A DNA stretch of 64,000 nucleotides, taken from Chelonoidis abingdonii (lineage: Eukaryota > Chordata > Testudines > Testudinidae). The stretch lies in contig NC_133770.1 in the NCBI RefSeq assembly GCF_003597395.2, forward strand, positions 198,423,737-198,487,736. Reading direction: 5' to 3'. Below are positions 24,160 through 36,230 of the stretch, piece after piece. The position numbers and the translations under genes were made by a program. Each line of letters starts with the position of its first letter. Positions within the stretch are counted from its first letter, which is position 1. The notes under the pieces were generated by a model that did no database searches, was not told where the DNA came from, and worked only from the letters and a program-made list of their open reading frames with translations.

Positions 24160-26460
24160 CCTAAATTTATGGAACAGGGGCTTGTTACCCGAGGTTTTCA
24201 GAACCCCCAACAGGAGCAACTTAACTATTTCACTCCAGGTGATGTCAGGAATGAATCAATGGGAATACAGCTATTCCATCTGATAAGAATCATGCAAGTA
24301 AGGTGCTCTATCTCAAACTGCAGTTTATTAGATTTAAGCACACACAAACATAGGTTTAGAACATCCCAGATATTTACCTAACATCTAGAATGGTATTGAA
24401 TAATTAAGAGACAGTCCACTTGAACATTCTGAGATATTTTCCACCCAGGCAAGCTTGACTCTGTAGATGGTCATTTTACACCAAAGATAACAAAATATTC
24501 AGGTTACTCCAGGTCCCGAAGGACAAGTCACTTATCCCGGGTTAATTTATGCCTTCAGTCTCACACCAAAGACAATACTTGTAGTCAGCCCTGTCAAAAA
24601 CAAATTAAGGATTTATTAACTAGGAAAAATAAATGAGAAAATTATTTACAAGGTTACAGCAGGTAATTTAGGTATCAAAAAAAATTGTTAGTAAGCAGAC
24701 TCTGTATGTCCTTTAGGGTTAACCTAGGCAAAACAGCTGGAACTCCTTACATATGCTTAGAAATTCTTCCTCTCCCCCTCCCCCCCCAGAGTTCTAGCAG
24801 CAAAGGAATAATTAAATCTCCTTAACAGCATTTTTATTCTCTTCCCCCAGTGTTCAAGTTGAGTTGAGATAATGACTTGGGCATGTACCCCATGCTGTTT
24901 GGAATGGCTCACAACTGTGAGTGCCAATCTCAGGTCAGACTGTCAGAAAACAGGGCAGACACCTCAAACTGGTGGTATATTCTATAATTAAATTTCACCA
25001 AGATAGTAACAAATGGATCACTATATTAGTCTTACCATGGTGTCACAGGCAGTCCCCTTAAGGATCTCCAACCTCTCTTACTACCCCAACAACTGGACTT
25101 TGTGATCCTAGTTGCTACACCAAATATCATATTGCATTAGGTTACACCCAATCCCAAAGGGTCAGTCTCTTACCTCAGGTCAATGGATACTCTCGATCTC
25201 ACACCAAAGACAATTCTGGCAACCAATTTCTCTAATAAACTAACTAAAGGTTTATTAGCTAAGAAAAATAAATGAGAGTTACTGAGAGGTTAAAGCAGGT
25301 AAAATGCATTAACTGGTGAGTCTAAGTTTGTAAGTCCAAAATGATAGCAGAGATGTAGCAATCTACTAGTTTTCCATAAATTCCTCAGGATTACTCAGAA
25401 TAACTTTGAGGATCTCTGTCTTGCATCCGAAATGCTTTCCTGTACATGTCCAAATAGTTCAGAGATACAGAATCACAGCAATCCACTGAAAGCAATCTGG
25501 CAAGTGTTTTCATTCCCAGTATGGGCTTTTCCTTTGTTGACTAAATGCAGACTGAGACTGTGAATTTCCATTATCGAGCACAATGACCCATGCTTTGAAG
25601 TTAGCAACCTTCTTCATTTACATTTCCAAGGTTCTAATCATGTTTGATGAGTAAACGCAATTACCGGGATATACACTAAGTAAATTGTAATGTAATTGCA
25701 CACAACAATCCTTCAGTAGTTTTCATAAAGTTTACAGATCAAGTAGATTCTCACCTTAGTATTAAAGTTAATTAAGTACAGTAAGTGTAATGCAATAACA
25801 ATCAGCAGGTTATTGATAAATGAAGACTATATCATTCAAATTTCCGTTGAACTAAATTAATATTCGAGTGAATTAATACACTTAACATTTATTTGATATT
25901 CACACACAAGTGAATTGTCCTGAGACTCTGGCATGCTCTGGCATCTGGCCTGTCAGCATCGCAGTACACTCTCCAGGGCTATAGGGGGAAGCAATCACCG
26001 AAGTCTTTTGTTCCAGAATGGCCCAGCACTCATGTGCTTTGTCCTAAGCTCTGTGATATGCAGTCCCAGAGGACCACAGCCCTCTCAGCATTTCACAGAT
26101 CAAAACTCCGTCTTAATCCTTCCCGATGGGCAGGAAATACACGTTGTGTGGTGAACAAGTATTTCACACCTGGTAATACTTCTCCCCTGACTGAGGGATT
26201 GATGGTCTTAGCAAACAGTTTTATAGTTACAGAGAAAACATATAAACATTACCTTATAACATGGGAAGTAGATATAAGTAGGATTAATACACGCAGCATC
26301 CTACAAGCATTCCATAAAGTGTAGACACTAAAAACATTCTTATAATACCAATATCTATTTTAATTATATGAACCCACATGTAAGCCAGGCTGGTTTCCAA
26401 CTTTGCATTTGATCAATGTTCATTGAGACCTGAGGCACCTGGTCTGTCAGCATCACACTC
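24160..26460 (-). mobile_element. LTR-type retroelement sequence with internal duplication
   Basis: Two blocks, 24482-24690 and 25130-25320, repeat the same ordered words: CTCACACCAAAGACAAT, then GGTTTATTAGCTAAGAAAA (GGATTTATTAACTAGGAAAA in the first) and AAATAAATGAGA, then GCAGGTAA. On the minus strand TTAATAAATCC is a poly(A)-signal-like context, which suits LTR sequence in reverse orientation. Another block near 25.9-26.1 kb has an inverted partner at 26.6 kb. No coding motifs were found and the ends are unclear. The assignment to LTR elements is inference from the poly(A) context and family recollection. Confidence 0.4.
26017..26105 (-). repeat. Inverted repeat arm (partner 26615-26700)
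   Basis: TGATATGCAGTCCCAGAGGA and CTCAGCATTTCACAGATC here are mirrored by GATCTG/GGTCTATGAAATGCTGAG and TCCTCTGGGACTGCATATCA at 26615-26700. The arms are about 85 bases with several mismatches, some 510 bases apart. They look like fragments of one retroelement family inserted in opposite directions. Confidence 0.55.
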
Positions 26461-26614
26461 ATTCTTCCTCCTTTGCTATTCCCTAGTATATATTCTATTT
26501 GTACCTTTTTATTTTTTTCTCTTGATTTCTACAGTTTCAGATGCCAGTTTAGGGCCTAGCCTAGATCTAGTTTTGAAAGCAATTAGTGGATTGAGTCACA
26601 AGTGGGTTAAGACT

Positions 26615-26700
26615 GAGTTCTGGTCTATGAAATGCTGAGAGAGTTGTTATCCTCTGGGACTGCATATCACAAAGCCTAGTTCAAACCACATGACTGATGA
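26615..26700 (+). repeat. Inverted repeat arm (partner 26017-26105)
   Basis: Plus-oriented counterpart of the arm above, containing ATGAAATGCTGAGAG and TCCTCTGGGACTGCATATCA. From 26701 to 27120 I see no gene or further repeat. Confidence 0.55.
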
Positions 26701-27120
26701 GGAGGAAATGTTCTTGATCAGGGAGATTCTGGCTCTGGGACAACCTTCCAAAGGAGATTAGATCAACCTGGAGTCTTCCTATCTTTGGGAAATGCTGCAA
26801 ATTTTTTTTCCAAAAATCCTTTCCACCACAGCAAGAATGATATGCTCAGCAGTGACATTCCCATCTATGCAAGTCAACCAAAAGACACTGACCCTTCCAT
26901 CGATGCAAATACATGTCAATCTCTCCCAAAAAACCAGTAAAAAGTAAACCAACCAGAACCAAACAGAACCCCAGGTCATCAGCAATCTTTTTATATCAAA
27001 GTTAAGAGTAAGAGATTTTTTGAAGACCGTGAGGTACTTTCTTACTTCTATCAATTTTTTTTTCATGGAAGGTACTCAGATATTACAGTAAGCAATATAA
27101 GCAGTAAGCAGCAATATAGA

Positions 27121-28097
27121 TGTAAGCAGAGTCAGAATGAGCTCTACCCTGACATCTAGTGGTGAGCTGTAGAGAAGGGCTTCAGGGGCTGATCTCGGTT
27201 GCATAGGCACACCCACCTTGCCTAGCGTGATGGACTGCTTGCCCAAATGGTCACTTTGGCTGCTGTGGGATCCCCGGTCTCTTTATTATTGGGGCAGGAG
27301 TGATAAGTGTTGTTATCCTGGTTATGTGAATCAAGGACAGTAGAACTGTACTTGGCATTTTATGACGGAGGGACTTGGCCTCAACTAAGTAGCACTCGCT
27401 AGGCAAGGAACATGAGTTCCAAAGCCCAATGGAGAGAAGCTGGGGACAGGTATGTGTATCTGGTAGTGTGGCCCCCACCCCCAGGGCTCTAAACACCACT
27501 TTGACCTCTCCATGGTGTAATAACAGAGCTAATTTTCACTCTGTTGGGAGTCTTTTTACGTGCTACAGAGCTGAAATCACTGATTCCTAGGTCTAAGCGT
27601 TAGACCTACTCTGGGTTAGTGGTTCTGAGTGCGCCCCCACTGCAGTGACCCAGGACAGAAATTGTGGGGTGGGGTGACTGTTGGGTGGCTGGACTCAAGA
27701 ACCACTCTGGACCTGTGCTGACCAAGGGCAGAAACAGTGGGTGAGGTGACTGTTTGGTTGCTGGACTTAAGACCATGAGGGGAAAAGGACACTGCCAAAC
27801 TTACTTGGGGGTGGATCTTTTGCTCATGGTTTGTGTTATGAATCCTGTTTGTGGTGTTTCCCCACATAATGCCTCATTGTTTCTCTCCCTTATTAAAAGA
27901 CTTTTGCTACACTCAGACTCTGTGCTTGCGAGAGGGGAAATATTGCCTCTTAGAGGCACCTGGGGGGGTGGTAAGTAATTGTCCCAGGTCACTGGGTGGG
28001 GGCTCGAGCTGGTTTTGCGTTGTGTTATTGAAAAGGAACCCCTAGATACTAAACCCAGCCATTGTTGCTGCTGACTCTGACGGGCAGAAGGGTTACA
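27121..28097 (+). mobile_element. Solo LTR, about 977 bp
   Basis: Starts TGTAAGCAGAGTCAG and ends GCAGAAGGGTTACA, so the ends are TG...CA with a 5-bp inverted repeat TGTAA/TTACA. ATTAAA at 27892-27897, followed within about 30 bases by a CT/GT-rich stretch, is a plausible poly(A) signal, leaving a U5 of roughly 200 bases. No internal retroelement sequence adjoins either side, so it is a solo LTR. A clear target duplication was not found (ATAGA left, TAAAA right). Frames inside it are not genes. Confidence 0.65.
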
Positions 28098-29888
28098 TAA
28101 AACCATTAGCTATCCCCCATGATCTATGGTATACTGGTATATTGGGATTGGGTTGGGACTATGCATTATCTATATCAGTTGATTAATAACAGTCCTTCAT
28201 GGTTTCAGCTACTTAAAATAATCAGAGCTGGATTTTTTTTTAGGTGCTTAAAATGGTGCCTACTGATTAATCCAATTTAATATTTAAGATAACTTGGTTT
28301 TCCCAGATACTGAAGAGAAGAACTGACAGCAATAATGATTGCCTAGATGCAATATATTGTAGGCAACAGTCTGTAATAACTACTGCTATGCAAATAATTA
28401 TTAAAAAAATTAAACACCAAGTGAAATTAATCTTTGGTGAGCAAACTGTCTGTAGTGATTTTCTTACATTTACTGCTTGCAGATAATTCTTGGTGGGAGA
28501 CTTTCAAATGTGCCTATGGGGCTTTGAAGTTCAAAAATTTTAAAACCCTCTGATTTGTAGATAGTTTACAATTCATTGTGCATATTCAAAATTTGAGCTA
28601 TGTGATTAGTTTTGATTAGACTGACAATGTCACATGTTAAGTTTTCATTGCCTGATTGCATGAATGTGACTCTTCAGATCAGCTTCCTTTTGTAAAAACT
28701 TGCATTTGCAAGTTCCAAACTTGCCTTCTGGAAATATTCTCCAACCAGGCTCAAAATTCTTTTTTCTGTTCCCATTCCTGCCAGCACAGGTGTTTGATAG
28801 AATATTTGTGTGACGTGCACATAAAAAGGGCAATAACTCAAAAAAAATGTTCAGTTCACAGTTGGTTTGCAATATTATCCCAAGGCTAATAGGTAGTGAC
28901 AATTAAAACCTTTATAAATTTTACTTGCTGACATGCTTCCTGGATACTGATTGCATTGAAAATAGAGGGCTGCAGTTGTCATATCTTTGGGGAAAAAATC
29001 CAGCTAAATATTAACTCTTTAAAATAGTTAATACTTCTTGACAGTACAACTCATGCTAGATAAGAGTCCCACCCCTAAACTAGTTCACATAGTAGAAGGT
29101 ATTGTACATTTGCAGGCAACATTAGGAAGCTAGAATGGTCCCTATCCACTCTCACATTCCTGTACAGAGACACAAGATTTCCTGGGAGTCCCTTGTGTGT
29201 GCCAGTAGATGGCACTTTATGTAATTACGTAACAAATAGATTGTTGCCATGCGTGTGAATCTTAAGAGTATGCTAAGACTAGGGTTTTATTGCAATCAAC
29301 TCTGAGAGAAGTATTAATGAACTGAAGGCTATTTTAAAGCAATCCCACATACTTTTAACTACAGTAAATTGATTGTGTTCCTAAGTCTTTCATCAGGTAT
29401 CCATTTAGGATCAATTTATCATACAGCCTAAAAAAGTGTTTGCATAACTAGGATGCAGTAGAAGTAATTATTTAATAGTTCTTAATCTATCAACAAATAG
29501 GATGATCAATATTTTGACCACCTGCTGTTCAGTTGTCTTTTAATCTTTAACAAATATTCCCTTTATTGCTTCACTGGAACAAAGCCTTTTTAAAACTAAT
29601 TAATTTGCATTTAAATGTATACTTCTGACATTTTGAAGACAGCTTTCTGGGCTGAATGATTAAAATTAGACACAGAATCTGGCAGATGACTACAGAAGTG
29701 TATTCCTAGGACCTTGAATGTTAACAGTGAGGTGATTTCAAAGAATTGCACAACTGTGGTAAGAAGGGGCCTGCATTCACTATTGAAATGCATCACACCA
29801 GCTTCGTCACAGGTACATTGGCCAGGAAAATTCATTTGTGCTGTCCTAGTTGTGAATTGGATTAAGCAGTTGACTCACATTATGAACC
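28098..29888. other. AT-rich non-coding sequence
   Basis: No gene, RNA or repeat recognised. Frames are short and overlap on opposite strands. Confidence 0.5.
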
Positions 29889-30824
29889 TTCATTAACGAT
29901 CTGGAGGATGGCATGGACTGCACCCTCAGCAAGTTTGCAGATGACACTAAACTGGGAGGAGTGGTAGATACGCTAGAGGGAGTCGGAATACAGACGGGAT
30001 CTAGACAAAATAGGAATTAGACTGAAGAAACCTGATGTAGCTTCACAATGACAAGTGCAGAGTCCTGCCACTTAGGACGGAAAGAATTCCGATGCACTGT
30101 TACACCTAGGGACCAAAATTACTAGGAAGCACGTTCTGCAAAAAAGACCTAGGGGTTACAGTGGACGAGAAGCTGGATACTGAGTCAAACAGTGTGCTCT
30201 TTGTTGCCAAGAAAGACTAATGGCATTTTGGCTATATACGTAGGGCATTGCAAGCAGATCAGGGATTGTGATCATTGCCCTCTATTCAACATTGGGTGAG
30301 CCTCATAATGGGCACTGTGTCCAGTTTTGGGCCCCACACTACAGAAGATGTGGAAAAATTGGAAAAGTCCAGCGGAGGCAACGGAAAACATGATTAGGGG
30401 GCTGGAACACATGACTTATGAGGAGAGGCTGAGGGAACTGGGATTGTTTAGTCTGCAGAAGAGAAGAATGAGGGAGGATTTGATAGCTGCTTTCAACTAC
30501 TTGAAAGGGGGTTCCAAAGAGGATGGATCTAGACTGCTCTCAGTGGTAGCTGATGGCAGAACAAGGAGTCATGGTCTCAAGTTGCAGTGGGGAAGGTTTA
30601 GGTTTGATATTAGGAAAAACTTTTTCCCTAGGAGGGTGGTGAAGCACTGGAATGGGTTACCTAGGGAGGTGGTGGAATCTCCTTCCTTAGAGGTTTTTAA
30701 TATCAGGCTTGACAAAGCCCTGGCTAGGATGATTTAGTTGGGAATTGGTCCTGCTTTGTGCAGGGGGTTGGACTAGATGACCTTCCGAGGTCCCTTCCAA
30801 TCTTGTTATTCTATGATTCTGTGA
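29889..30824 (+). mobile_element. CR1 LINE copy 2, 5'-truncated
   Basis: Begins within the CR1 reverse transcriptase (frame INDLEDGMDCTLSKFADDTKLGG, with the catalytic FADD at 29934-29945) and runs to the CR1 3' end, GGTTGGACTAGATGACCTTCC followed by TATTCTATGATTCTGTGA. Such 5' truncation is typical of target-primed reverse transcription. The coding part has frameshifts between the FADD region and the last open stretch. It supplies the uninterrupted version of the site into which the hAT element at 16.6 kb inserted. Confidence 0.92.
30327..30737 (+). pseudogene. CR1 ORF2 C-terminal fragment
   Basis: 136 codons including [48 protein letters not shown] and [19 protein letters not shown], the conserved C-terminus of CR1 ORF2 downstream of the reverse transcriptase. 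The same words recur in the CR1 copies ending at 17.25 and 59.13 kb. The ATG is incidental: this is the tail of a longer lost frame. Confidence 0.9.
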
Positions 30825-33800
30825 ACCTTAAAAGGATCCTATGAAATGGATTACATGGAGGTAAATTTGCCCTTTGAAGACCATTTTGTATCTCTTGCCT
30901 ATCTTAATTAGGGTTGTTTTTTGACAGTGCTACTCTAGTTAGTTTTTAGGCAGGAACAAGGGCCTGATTCCCTCTAAAGTTGATGGGAAAACTCATTGGT
31001 TTCATCATAAGCAGTCTCAGGCCCAAGAGCTGTTGCTGGGATGTTTTGCTGAGAAAGAATATATATGTCTCATTACAACACATGCATTATAACAGTATCA
31101 TTATCCAGAACAAAACCTCATCTATTATCTTAATTTCTGAATCAGGAGAAAAAATGTTTCCCATGGATTTGGCTCACCGATGGAATGTGTAGTGGGGACA
31201 TGATGGGGTAGCTTAGAAAATGTGGAATGGAATTCACCAGTGACAATCAATGCTCTGTGAGTTCCTTGATTTTTATGGCTATAGAAACAGTCACAACTGT
31301 AGAAATTTCCTTCAGCTGTTGAATGCACGAGGCTGTAAGGAGACAGCTTTATTTACTGTGCTCTTAGCATCTTCAGTGTGTCAGCAGGAAGAGCTGGTAA
31401 AACAGGTAGATTGATACACTCATCTACCATGCTGTGGAAAGGAATGGCTGATAAGAGAGAAAGGAGAAGCACCAGCTGTGTGCCAACCTTGTTTTTACCC
31501 TATGAAAGAAAGAAAGCACCAGTGACAAGGGAAGAGGTACAGTTATGTTCCTTCCCATCCTTGAGATGCTTGTAGGAATGGGAAGAGGGAATGCAATCAT
31601 GATAGAAACCTCCACCTACAAGGAAGATGCCGGAAGGGGGGAGGGAGGGAGAGGGGACCATATATTCCAAGAACAGAGGGAGGAAAAGAAACCCAGGTTT
31701 CTCTAATTATTAATATTTAGATGGTTGGTGACATTCAGTCACCTGGTTCCTCTTCAAAAACACGTGTCATCCATGGTTGGAAAGTAAGCATGCTCCAGTA
31801 TACAACTTCCACTCCAAGAAGACCAGGGTGGGGAGAAGGAAGCAAAATAGAAAGAAATAGGATAAAGGGTAGGTAGACATTGAGGGGAGAGAGGACAAAC
31901 AATGAATTGAGATGGAGGAGGAAGAAAGAACAGAAAAGATACAGAAAGAACACTGAGTGTAAAAAGACATGAGAGAGAGAACGGATGAAAAAGAAATGTC
32001 TTGGAAAAACAGGTAAGCCCACTGTCCCACTTAAATATGTAAAATAGTGTTTAAGTAGGACTTAAATGATATATAAGTCATGTGGTGGTTTTCTGCACAG
32101 GGACACATTTCTTCTATTATCTGTAGAAATAACTGATCCTTTTAGAATCTTCATCACCTCAAACATGTCCTGTGGCATTGAGCTCAAATGTTCGTTAAAA
32201 TTTAGACGTGGAGTAAAATAAATCATTTGCTTGTATCAGCTTTACAGTTGTTGCCTTTTGGTGCCACTGACTGTCCTCTGGTTCTTGTTTCATGAAATGG
32301 CGTAAATAGAACCAAAGCAAAAATACCATAAGAAATAAAAGAATAGGAAGAGAAAAGGGAAAGAAGTGGGTTGCAGGAACAAGGAAGAAAGAGCATTGTA
32401 TTTTTTAACTCCATTTGCTTTATACAGTATTTTGAATCTGAGATGTAATGATGATTTGTCTCTTTCTAAACGCCAACAAAATCAGATTTTTTTTTCTTTG
32501 TCTTTCGCAGGTTGGAGAGAGTAAAACACTATCTCTAAATCTGGATCCCTTTTGAGTGGTATAGCTTATCCTCAGTTGTTTTGTTAACAGATATGACAAG
32601 CTTTATGACATGGGAAAGCGGCCAGGACTGCTACTCCTCAGCAAAGAGTTGGGGTATAAACAATAAGAATCAGGAGGAAATACTTATTTCTCCTTCCACA
32701 TAAAATCCCTAATTCCCCCTGATCCCAGGTCCTTAATTTGAGCTGCAGAATTGTCTCTTGTAACAATGCTATATTTCGCCCCACTCCCACCTGCTGTTTA
32801 GGTTACCTATTTATTTGGCCTTCATTCCCATAATGACATACTGTACCATTGTACCTGATTACCAGATTACTTTCCCACTCCAGCGATGAAAAAAGACCAA
32901 ACAGCTACTAATCTTGTGCCCCACAAACTCTCCAGTTCCCTCCCCTAGCTCTGAAACCCTTTGGTTTTCCAGGCCCTAACAGATGAGTGCTGCAGTGTAA
33001 TTAAGTGTGGTCCAGGCTGAATTTTTCTATTCATTGAAATTCCCATGGCAGGGTGAATACATTAACAAAACTATGACCAGTTTTGTTGCTGAATTAAATG
33101 CTAAAGCAAGTAACACAATGCTGCAGATTGTATTAATTCTAATCCATAAAGCTCTGTTTAAAAGAGTCTTTGATTCATTCTGCACTGTTGCAGAAACTAA
33201 AATGTAAAATCAAGCATTAACCTGCTGCAGAAATTGTGGATAACAACTTGGTGCAGAATTTCTATCAAACTTCTTGTAAAATACTTGCAACCTTTCCTCT
33301 TTTTCGGGGCCTCTCTCTGAAAGAAGTCTCAATTGTTAAATTTTCATTTTTTTCCCTTTAATAGTTGCTGTCTCTAGATATTTTTTGTAAGTCATCCCAA
33401 GGTGTTTTTAAATGAGAAGAGTGATAAAGTGCTGTGTATGAACCAGGTGGAGTTACAGTTTTAGTAGCTCTGTAGCTGATTAAAAATATATTAAAAAAAA
33501 ATTGTATTTGTAAATGCTGAGACAATTAAGGGGAAAAAATACTAACATTGTCAAGTACATCATGGAAAAAACTATTCAGCTCAGACTGAGTGTTTGCTGA
33601 GCAAATTGAAATTAGAGAATATATTAAATACAAAGTTTTTTATTTAAGTTGCAAACGTCAAGTACTCAAAAAAATTCAGGGATGCCAGTTGCAACCTTAA
33701 TTCTGCCACCTTATTGGTCCTTCCTGTGCATTTAGGGAAGGAGGGGCCTTTGAAAAAATTGTATGTGATCATGTAATTAAAGACTCTACTGTAGTGCACA

Positions 33801-34610
33801 CATTCAAGGGGCAGAAAATCTCGGAGAGCATAAAGAATTCTGGAAATAGAGAATTAATGTTATCCAAGCCCCAGTTCTTCAATGACTTCTCTAGAACCCA
33901 TGAGTTTACTACAGAATCAGAGTAATAGTTAAATAATGCAAAACAAGAAACTTTTTAAGGGCAACTTCTGAAGGTGAATTTCATGGGATGGAATAACCAT
34001 CAGATGCTGATTAGAATGATACAGACCAACGTTTCACCTGGGGACTAATTGCATTTTCACCAACATTATTCTTGGCCTGAATCTGTTCGGGACTAGCCAC
34101 ATATCCAGCTGTTTTCTTTAGAGGATAATGTATTGTCAATAAACTAGGTTTGTGAGAATTTACCTGCTCTAGAAATATGTAGGTTGTAGAGTATTGGGAA
34201 GGAGTTTAATGGAGAATTTTAGTTTACAGTATATTAAATGTACATTTTTTTCTCTAGAGCCTTTGTAGGGCTTGCTAAGTCAAAATGCTAGAAGAAAAAT
34301 AATTTCATATGGATGTCACCTACATTCTATTGATTCTTTATCCCTTTTTTCTTATCTGTATGCAAAGAAAACAGTCAGTCAGGATAGATAATCAATAACT
34401 TTTTTTTACAAATGTAATGCAGGCTACATTTACTCAGGGCTCCTTGATAATTACATCCTGTTTGGAACCACTGTAGCATTGTCTCCCTTTTCTTCCTCCC
34501 CAGTATATATAATGTGTTCATGATCAGCTTCAGCTGAGACCATACCTTTGGGCTAATGGCATTACTTTTGATCCCAGCTTATAATGAATGAAAAAGAAGA
34601 TTTTCCATTC
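30825..34610. other. AT-rich non-coding sequence
   Basis: No gene recognised. A purine-rich stretch lies at about 31630-31990 on the plus strand; the leucine/phenylalanine/serine-rich minus-strand frames over it are compositional. A diverged foldback word occurs near 30968-31025. Confidence 0.45.
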
Positions 34611-34612
34611 AA

Positions 34613-34723
34613 AGAGTCAAATGCTGCCATCATTTACTCCAGTGTAAACCCTAAAAACTCCACTGTGTAGATTTGGAGTTACTCAGGATTTGCAATGGAG
34701 TAAAAGATGGGAGAATTAGACCC
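34613..34723. repeat. Foldback repeat with TTTACTCCA arms
   Basis: The left arm includes CCATCATTTACTCCAGTG and the right arm, reverse-complemented, CCCATCTTTTACTCCATTG, followed by further pairing toward a centre near 34665 (AAACTCC/GGAGTT). This fits a small palindromic repeat family. It has no coding content. Confidence 0.5.
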
Positions 34724-35825
34724 AAGGAAAATTGGATGGGTACAATGGAAACAGAAACCTTTTCAAGCTGGGCAGGAAAAGTAAATGCCAAACACTAACT
34801 TTATTATCCTTTCTGACCTTATGGCTGTTAACATGCTATTTTGACAGGGTGTCAGGTGATCTGATTGTACAGAGATGCAGTTATTCTGCTGATGCACCCT
34901 CAGGGCCAGTCTAGGTGCGTCTTATTAGTTCCAGTTCAGGAGCATAAAAGTATTTGAGCCTCTCTCTGATAGAGAAGAATCCAGGGGCATAGGAATCCTT
35001 CAGGGAAAAACCTTAGAGGCAGCAAAGCTCAGGAGGAAGATGAGCTGAGGTTTAGTTTTGTTGTTGTTCGAGTAGAAAAATCCCAGTGCATGTACAAGAC
35101 TCAGTGGGAGTGAACTGTTTTGGGAGCAGGGTGGAAACTGCATCAGCTTACACATACAATACTAGAATGTCTTCCCCGTATTCTAAAGCCTTTTAGCTCA
35201 AGAAGAAAAATGGCACTTTCCTCTGCTGTTGCCGAGTCTGGTTCTATGGAGGAAAGTAAAGTTTTGGGCTCAGTGGGATTATGAAAATCCTTTTGCTTTA
35301 AGACTGTAAAGGTCAAGAAATAAAAGCATCTCATTACGAGTGATGAGGCAAAAAGTCAGATGTCCCATAAACTGCAGTGGTGAAATCATAAGGCATACAT
35401 CTTTCTTTCCTCACTAAAGTCAGACAAAACTCCAATCTATGAAGGCAGTGTACTTTTACTAATGATAACAAATTATAGTAGATACATCATACTTATACCA
35501 TTGCAGGCCATTAAACATTCCATGTATATATCAAATGTTTGGTAAGTAGTAACTTTTTTAATTTGAGGGGGTATATATTATAATTAATATAATTACTATT
35601 ATGTTTTAACTTTTTATCACTTACATTCAATAGCTCTTGGGCTTTCTGCAGATGCTTGGCTGCTGGCTCCCAGCCAACCTGGAAGCAATTCTCTCATCAA
35701 CAGCATAAGTGTGATAGAGGGTCAAAAACAGCCAAGAAACTTTAGCTTTACGGTGTGCAGGTAAAAAAGATAGCCACAAAGATAGATTGGGATCTTGTCA
35801 AATGAATCCAAAGGAGCACTTAATG
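34724..35825. other. AT-rich non-coding sequence
   Basis: No gene or clear repeat. A short GTTGTTGTT run occurs near 35060. Confidence 0.45.
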
Positions 35826-36003
35826 TAGAGGCAAAGTGACTTTGGACAAGTCACACTGCCTCTCGGTTCCTTTCCTTCTTCTCCCTCTTTTTGTCTATTT
35901 AAGCTTTTTCAAGTTAGTGATGGTCTCATTGCGTGTTTGCCCAGTGCCTGGCCCAATGGGACACCAATCACAGTTAAAGATTCTAGCTGCTTTGTAATAT
36001 AAA
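35826..36003 (+). repeat. MIR/CORE-type SINE, sense
   Basis: GACTTTGGACAAGTCACACTGCC is a MIR core word (consensus-like CTTGGGCAAGTCAC). It is followed after a pyrimidine-rich insert by the SINE tail words GTGTTTGCCCAGTGCCTGGC and CAATGGGACACC. This is the sense orientation of the tail found antisense at 1.95 and 17.33 kb. Confidence 0.6.
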
Positions 36004-36230
36004 AATTGTGTCTCTCAAAATGTAGTTGCCTTAATTTTCTTCTAAAAATATATTGCTGACACCTGAGGATTGCTTATGTAACCAGATTCTGTATGAGTTT
36101 GTGTGTAGGCAGTGGAAGGCCGCCTGTGTGAGAGAGATTTTTCTTTTCTTTTGTTTGTTGCTTTCTGTTTGGTTTCAGACAGTTGTTTTCAACATGCTTA
36201 CAATGGTGAGTTATAAAACCTACTGACCTA

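Noticed and set aside
31735..32030. Phenylalanine/leucine/serine-rich minus-strand frames, membrane-protein-like
   Set aside because: They derive from a purine-rich tract; hydrophobicity follows from base composition.
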